Assembly: GCA_038528385.1 (NCBI GenBank)
Contig: JBCBET010000003.1
Span: 310,001-374,000 of the forward strand
DNA from: Shimia_B sp038528385
GTDB lineage: Bacteria > Pseudomonadota > Alphaproteobacteria > Rhodobacterales > Rhodobacteraceae
Direction: 5' to 3'
DNA: 64,000 nt
The stretch's first letter is position 1. Every line of letters starts with the position of its first letter. A program made the position numbers and the translations under genes. Below the pieces are notes generated by a model. It had not been told where the DNA came from. It made no database searches and saw only the letters and a list, made by a program, of their open reading frames with translations. Of the stretch, positions 59,905 to 64,000 are shown in pieces.

Positions 59905-61086
59905 TCACACGTGCTCCGGTTTTACGATACCCATCAGGTGGGCGAGATTCTTGATGCCGATCTTGACGTGGGCCAGGGGCCGCGCCGCCACGAGTTTCTT
60001 GTTCATATAGGCCTCGAAGGTGAGGCGCTGCACGTCGACATCATGACACAGGGAGACGAAGCGCTCGCGGCGCTCGTCGGACTTGTAATAGGCGTCCTGC
60101 ATGGCGCCGAGGACTTTGAAGACGTTTTTGTGCTCTTTCATGAAGGCCCGCCGCGCCTGGGCCAGCGCCCGCGCCTCGCCCGTGGCCAGCGCGCTTTCGA
60201 CGGCCAGCGCCGCTACGCGGCCGCCCATCATGGCATAGTAGATGCCCTCGCCCGAGGAGGGGGCCACGACCCCCGCGGCATCGCCCGCGAGCACGACGTC
60301 GCGGTCGTTGTCCCATTTGTCGAGCGGTTTCAGCGGGATGGGCGCGCCTTCCTTGCGGATCGTCTCGCAGCCCTCGAGGCCGGAGGCGCGGCGCAGGTCT
60401 GCGGTGCGCGCCTTGAGATCGACGCTCATGTCCTCGGTGCCCATGCCCACGCTCGCGGACCCGCCATGGGGAAAGACCCAGCCGTAGAAATCGGGCGAGA
60501 TCGCCCCGTCATAGACGACGTCGCAGCGCGCGGGGTCGTAGCTGCCGACCTTGCCGGGTGCCTTGATGATCTCGTGATAGGCCACGACGTAGCGGCCTTT
60601 GCCCGCACCCGGCACCTCGGCGGCGGCCACGCGGCTCTTGGCGCCGTCTGCGCCGATGATCATGCGCGTCTGGAGCGCCACCTCTTCCTTCTGCCGGTCG
60701 CGGTAGATGACCTTTGGGTGGGGGCCCGTTCGGTCCACCCGCAGGAAGGTGCCGGTGTGCCGCTCCGCGCCGCTCTCGGCAGCGCGCACACGCAGGAATT
60801 CGTCGAAATGCTCCCGGTCGACCATGCCGACGAAGCCGTTCTCGATGGGGATGTCGACCTGTCGCTGGGTGGGCGAGATCATGCGTGCTGTGTTGATCTT
60901 GGCCACGAGCTGCGCGTCGGGGATGTCGAAATCAGTGATGAGGCGGGGTGGGATCGCGCCGCCGCAGGGCTTGATGCGGCCTGCCCGGTCGATGAGGGCC
61001 ACGCGGTGCCCCGTGCGGGCGAGGTCTTCTGCGGCGGTGGCACCGGAGGGTCCGCCCCCGACGACGACGACGTCAAACATGTTCAT
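59905..61086 (-). CDS. bchP: Geranylgeranyl reductase BchP
   Basis: A 393-residue flavoprotein that reduces the geranylgeranyl tail of bacteriochlorophyll to phytyl. The FAD motif GGGPSGATAAEDLARTG follows the start, then KPCGGAIPPRL, GWVFPHGGSASVGMG and LAGDAAGVVAPSSGEGIYYAMMGG, all typical of BchP/ChlP. The ATG at 61086 overlaps the stop of the PucC-like gene (ATGA). idi follows after 1 bp. Confidence 0.96.
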   Translation of the reverse strand: MNMFDVVVVGGGPSGATAAEDLARTGHRVALIDRAGRIKPCGGAIPPRLITDFDIPDAQLVAKINTARMISPTQRQVDIPIENGFVGMVDREHFDEFLRVRAAESGAERHTGTFLRVDRTGPHPKVIYRDRQKEEVALQTRMIIGADGAKSRVAAAEVPGAGKGRYVVAYHEIIKAPGKVGSYDPARCDVVYDGAISPDFYGWVFPHGGSASVGMGTEDMSVDLKARTADLRRASGLEGCETIRKEGAPIPLKPLDKWDNDRDVVLAGDAAGVVAPSSGEGIYYAMMGGRVAALAVESALATGEARALAQARRAFMKEHKNVFKVLGAMQDAYYKSDERRERFVSLCHDVDVQRLTFEAYMNKKLVAARPLAHVKIGIKNLAHLMGIVKPEHV

Positions 61087-62357
61087 TCTCCGGGTTGAAG
61101 GGCTTGGCGTTCGGCGGGCTCGGCGACCGCGGCTGGCTGGCCGAGGATGCGCAGCGCCATGAGCGCGGCGGCGCAGAAGAGCACCGCTTCGAGCGTGAAG
61201 ACAGTGGCGTAGGCGGCGGCATCGGGCAGCGCCACGCGAATAAGATCGAGGAGGCCCGTGGCGAGGAGCCCCGCGGCACCCGCGGCGATGGCCTGTGCGG
61301 CGCCGAAGACGCCCATGCGCGTGCCTGTGGCGCCCTCCCGTTCCGAGCTCAGCGCCATCATGGAGCCCACAGCGCCCACGACGAACATCCCGTTCCCGAG
61401 CCCGAGCGCCACCGAGGACGCCACGAGGGGCATCTGCGCGCCGAGCGCGAGGAGCCCGGCGGCCGAGAGCATGCAGCCCGCCACCGCCCAGGCGCGCAAG
61501 CTGCCGATGCGGAAGGCCGACAGGATCCCGGCGAGGAGCATGCCCAAGAGCGCCGCTCCGTCCTTGCCGCCCGAGAGCTTCGTGGAGGCCTCGGGGGAGA
61601 GGCCGTGGACGTGGCCCGCGAAGGGCTCGAAGATGAGCTCGCTCAGGTAGAAGGCCAAGATTGACAGGAAGACGAAGCCCGTGAAACGCCGCGCGGCAGG
61701 GTCCTCCCACGTGGCGCGGAGGGCGGGCATGAGCTCGGTATGCTCCGGCGCGGGGGCGTGGCCCAGCCGCCGCTCCACGCCCCAGGTCGCCAGGACGCAA
61801 AGGAGGACGGCGATCACGGCCACCGCGCTCACCACCACCACGAGGCGTTCCGGCGAGTAGGGCTCGAGCGCGATGCCGGTGCCGATGGAGGCGGCGATGG
61901 CCCCCGCGATGAGGAAGAGCCACGCCACGGTCGCCGCCGCGCCTTTGCCGCGGCCGGACGTGACCGTGGCCAGGAGCGCGAGGAAGGACGTGCCCGCCGC
62001 GCCGATCCCGAGGCCGAGGGCCGCGTAGGCCGCGATCCAGATGGCCAAGGCGAGCGAGGCGGAGCCGCCCGCCACGCCGATGGCCCAGGCCGCGGCCACG
62101 ATGGCGGCGGCCGTGAGGGTGATCCCCCAAATGATGAAGGGCGTCCGCCCTCCCTTCGCGTCCGAGCGGTGGCCCCAGACGGGCCGCGTGAGCTGGACGC
62201 CGTAGTGAAGCGCAACGAGGAGGCCCGGCAGCAGGGCAGGGAGCGCAAGCTCCACCGTCATCAGCCGGTTGAAGAGATTGACGGGCAGCGCGGCGAGCCC
62301 GCCGATGGCGGCATTGACGAGGCAAAGCCGCGCGATGGTGAGCCAGCCCGCGCTCAT
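61083..62357 (-). CDS. PucC/LhaA-family membrane protein (ORF428-like, Bch2)
   Basis: A 424-residue protein of 12 predicted helices in the MFS-like PucC family. Seen are NAAIGGLAALPVNLFNRLMTVE, VQLTRPVWGHRSDAKGGRTP and GRGKGAAATVAWLFLIAGAI. The family helps assemble light-harvesting complexes or deliver bacteriochlorophyll. The copy between bchG and bchP is conserved in purple bacteria. It overlaps bchG and bchP by 4 bp on either side. Confidence 0.92.
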   Translation of the reverse strand: MSAGWLTIARLCLVNAAIGGLAALPVNLFNRLMTVELALPALLPGLLVALHYGVQLTRPVWGHRSDAKGGRTPFIIWGITLTAAAIVAAAWAIGVAGGSASLALAIWIAAYAALGLGIGAAGTSFLALLATVTSGRGKGAAATVAWLFLIAGAIAASIGTGIALEPYSPERLVVVVSAVAVIAVLLCVLATWGVERRLGHAPAPEHTELMPALRATWEDPAARRFTGFVFLSILAFYLSELIFEPFAGHVHGLSPEASTKLSGGKDGAALLGMLLAGILSAFRIGSLRAWAVAGCMLSAAGLLALGAQMPLVASSVALGLGNGMFVVGAVGSMMALSSEREGATGTRMGVFGAAQAIAAGAAGLLATGLLDLIRVALPDAAAYATVFTLEAVLFCAAALMALRILGQPAAVAEPAERQALQPGE

Positions 62358-63253
62358 GCGAGCCCCCGGAGCGCCACGGCGGCGATCATCATGCCGGCCA
62401 CATAGGCGCCGACGCCCGGCCCGTTATACCAGGGGGCGAGGCCCTTCGGATCCCGAAGCATCCAGGCCATGGCCCAGCCCTGCACCGCGAGAAGTGCGGC
62501 AATGGCGGCGGCGTGGCCGGGGCGCCCGAGGGCGAGGAGGAGCGCGATGACGGCGATCTGCGCGCAGGCCATGACGACACAAGCAAGGCGTGCGGCGCGT
62601 TCGGGGCCGAGCGTGACCGGGAGCGAGCGCAGGCCCATCCGGCGATCACCCTCCAAAGCCTTGAAATCATTGAGTGTCATGATGCCATGGGCGCCGAGGC
62701 CGTAGAGCACGGCGACGGCGATGACCTCCCAACGGGGCAGGCCCGCCACCATGATGGCGGCACCCGTGAACCAGGGCAGGCTCTCGTAGGAGAGGCCCAC
62801 GAGGCCCGGCCCCCACCAGCCGGAGCGCTTCGCGCGCACGGGCTCCGCGCTATAGGCCCAGGCGGCGAGGACGGCGGCCACGGTGGCGCCGAAGCCCCAG
62901 GGCCCGAGCTGCCAGCCGACGATGAGGGCGAGGACCGACATGGCCAGCGCGATCCAGAGGCCCCAGCGGCCGGGGATCCGGCCCGAGGGGATCGGGCGGT
63001 CGGGCTCGTTGATGGCGTCGACGTGGCGGTCGCACCAATCGTTGGCGGCCTGGCTCATCCCGCAGGTGATGGGGCCGGCGAGCACGATGCCGAGGAGCGC
63101 CAGCGCCCAGGCCTCCGAGAGACCCGCACCCGAGGAGACGATGCCGCAAAGATAGGCCCACATGGGCGGGAACCACGTGATCGGCTTGATCAGCGTGAGC
63201 GCCGCGGCGGGCTCCGGAAACCGGCGAATCTGAAAGGTGCCTGCGACGGACAT
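62354..63253 (-). CDS. bchG: Bacteriochlorophyll synthase BchG
   Basis: A 299-residue UbiA-family prenyltransferase that esterifies bacteriochlorophyllide with geranylgeranyl diphosphate in the inner membrane. The first Asp-rich motif NDWCDRHVDAINEPDRPIP starts at Asn71, and the second is NDFKALEGDR. About nine membrane helices are predicted. The ATG at 63253 lies 7 bases after a -10 box, so the mRNA may begin at the start codon itself. It heads the operon with the PucC-like gene, bchP and idi, under two PpsR sites. Confidence 0.95.
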   Translation of the reverse strand: MSVAGTFQIRRFPEPAAALTLIKPITWFPPMWAYLCGIVSSGAGLSEAWALALLGIVLAGPITCGMSQAANDWCDRHVDAINEPDRPIPSGRIPGRWGLWIALAMSVLALIVGWQLGPWGFGATVAAVLAAWAYSAEPVRAKRSGWWGPGLVGLSYESLPWFTGAAIMVAGLPRWEVIAVAVLYGLGAHGIMTLNDFKALEGDRRMGLRSLPVTLGPERAARLACVVMACAQIAVIALLLALGRPGHAAAIAALLAVQGWAMAWMLRDPKGLAPWYNGPGVGAYVAGMMIAAVALRGLA

Positions 63254-63254
63254 G

Positions 63255-63272
63255 TGTCAACTATACTGGACA
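63255..63272. promoter_or_regulatory. PpsR/CrtJ operator 1 of bchG
   Basis: TGTCAACTATACTGGACA matches TGT-N12-ACA exactly. It begins 1 bp from the bchG ATG and contains the predicted -10 box (TATAGT on the minus strand). Confidence 0.88.
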
Positions 63273-63287
63273 CACTCTGTCCAGCAA
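63260..63287 (-). promoter_or_regulatory. Predicted sigma-70 promoter of bchG, leaderless
   Basis: On the minus strand -35 TTGCTG (63287-63282), 16-bp spacer, -10 TATAGT (63265-63260), then 6 bases and the ATG. A transcription start 7 bases after the -10 box falls on the A of the start codon. No ribosome-binding sequence precedes the ATG, in line with a leaderless mRNA. Confidence 0.7.
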
Positions 63288-63295
63288 GGATTACA
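63278..63295. promoter_or_regulatory. PpsR/CrtJ operator 2 of bchG
   Basis: TGTCCAGCAAGGATTACA matches TGT-N12-ACA exactly, 5 bp from operator 1, and contains the predicted -35 box. Confidence 0.88.
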
Positions 63296-63377
63296 TTGCC
63301 GCAGGGGTCGCGGCGCGCCGCGATATTTCGCGACGAGTCAGGGGGGCTTGCGGGGAGCTTCGTGCGGGACTTCGGGC

Positions 63378-64000
63378 TCAGCCGTCCTTGGCGAGAAGGC
63401 CGTATTTGCGCAGTTTGACGTAGAGCGATTGCCGCGAGAGGCCGAGCATCTCCGCGGCGGCCACGCGGTTGTTGCGCGTCAGTTCCACGGCCGTTTCGAT
63501 GCACATCTTTTCGACGACGTCGGTGGTCTCGGACACGATGTCCTTCAACGAGGCGGAGCCCACGAGCTCCATGATCGAGCGCATGGCGTCATCGCCCACG
63601 GCCACGCCGGGCTTGCGCACGGCCTCCACGCGGGAGGCATCGCGGATCACGAAGACGAAGCTCGGATGCGCGCGGTCATCGAGATAGGTGGCGGATATTT
63701 CCACGCTCACCGCCGCGCCGTATTCCCCGGCGAGCTTGGTGGCGTACATCCGCATCTGGCCCGCGCGGGCCGCATTTTCCAAGAGCACCTTCAGGTCCAC
63801 CGTGCCGCGCGCGAGGTAATCGCCCAGCGAGCGGCCTTTGACATTGGTGAGATGCGTGGCGTCGGCGAGGCTCAGGAAGCTCTCGTTGGCCGAGCGGATC
63901 ACACCCTCCCGATCGGTGAAGACGATCGCGTCCACTCCCTCCTGGTAGAGGCCGGAGAGGTTTTCGCTCAACTCGTCGTTTACCGTCTCGCTCGCCTCGG
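63378..64000 (-). CDS. ppsR: Transcriptional repressor PpsR (CrtJ), C-terminal part
   Basis: The last 207 residues of PpsR are present; the gene continues past the right edge, with the frame open to base 64000. Visible are a PAS domain (GLYQEGVDAIVFTDREGVIR and following, to about IRDAS), a linker with DIVSETTDVVEKMCIE, and a C-terminal Fis-type helix-turn-helix AAEMLGLSRQSLYVKLRKYG. The Cys in KMCIE matches the redox-active Cys next to the DNA-binding helix of Rhodobacter proteins. PpsR represses crt, bch and puc genes under oxygen by binding TGT-N12-ACA. A TTG at 63971 is internal and not the start. Confidence 0.95.
   Translation of the reverse strand, partial: EASETVNDELSENLSGLYQEGVDAIVFTDREGVIRSANESFLSLADATHLTNVKGRSLGDYLARGTVDLKVLLENAARAGQMRMYATKLAGEYGAAVSVEISATYLDDRAHPSFVFVIRDASRVEAVRKPGVAVGDDAMRSIMELVGSASLKDIVSETTDVVEKMCIETAVELTRNNRVAAAEMLGLSRQSLYVKLRKYGLLAKDG

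Noticed and set aside
61081..62325. 806-residue frame joining bchP to upstream sequence
   Set aside because: The upstream part is an antiphase translation of the PucC-like gene on the same strand. BchP begins at the ATG at 61086.

Overview
The window comes from a GC-rich alphaproteobacterium of the family Rhodobacteraceae. Gene content, the bacteriochlorophyll a and spheroidenone-type carotenoid genes, and a pufX-type gene in place of pufC after pufM all support this. The genus cannot be named from the sequence alone. I found no rRNA, tRNA, CRISPR array, transposase or prophage, and no gene-free stretch above 300 bases.

Positions 1 to about 35,500 are housekeeping and metabolic genes in short operons. 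They include a GNAT protein, GDPD and RidA, a type I secretion ABC/HlyD pair, a class A penicillin-binding protein, glnK-amtB with a strong terminator, an aminotransferase coupled to mercaptopyruvate sulfurtransferase, smpB, a LysR/DUF1127 divergon, dapA, a lytic transglycosylase and mnmD with a divergent FAD oxidoreductase. A cobalamin group (cobO, cobN, cobW, cobD, cobC) is interrupted by smc and a GntP permease, followed by a glutathionyl-hydroquinone reductase and an MFS transporter.

Positions 36,804 to 64,000 are a photosynthesis gene cluster that continues past the right edge. Its blocks are crtA-bchI-bchD-bchO (minus), crtI-crtB-tspO (plus), crtD-crtC (minus), crtE-crtF-bchC-bchX-bchY-bchZ-pufQBALMX (plus), a GFA-family gene and an SbtA-type bicarbonate transporter (plus), then an SbtB-like PII protein, idi, bchP, a PucC-family gene, bchG and the end of ppsR (minus). 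CrtE/B/I/C/D/F/A give a complete route to spheroidenone. BchI/D belong to Mg-chelatase, BchC/XYZ reduce ring B and oxidise the C3 side chain, BchG/P attach and reduce the phytyl tail, and Puf proteins bind the pigments.

Seven exact TGT-N12-ACA palindromes, the PpsR/CrtJ operator pattern, lie in the crtA/crtI, crtD/crtE, crtF/bchC and bchG promoter regions, and the repressor gene itself closes the window. The most unusual features are a tail-to-tail sbtA/sbtB cassette inside the cluster, a bchG promoter predicted to give a leaderless mRNA, a crtC reading frame without a normal start codon, a family of palindromic elements at 14.5, 44.2 and 52.7 kb, and 11-bp iterated repeats before bchZ.
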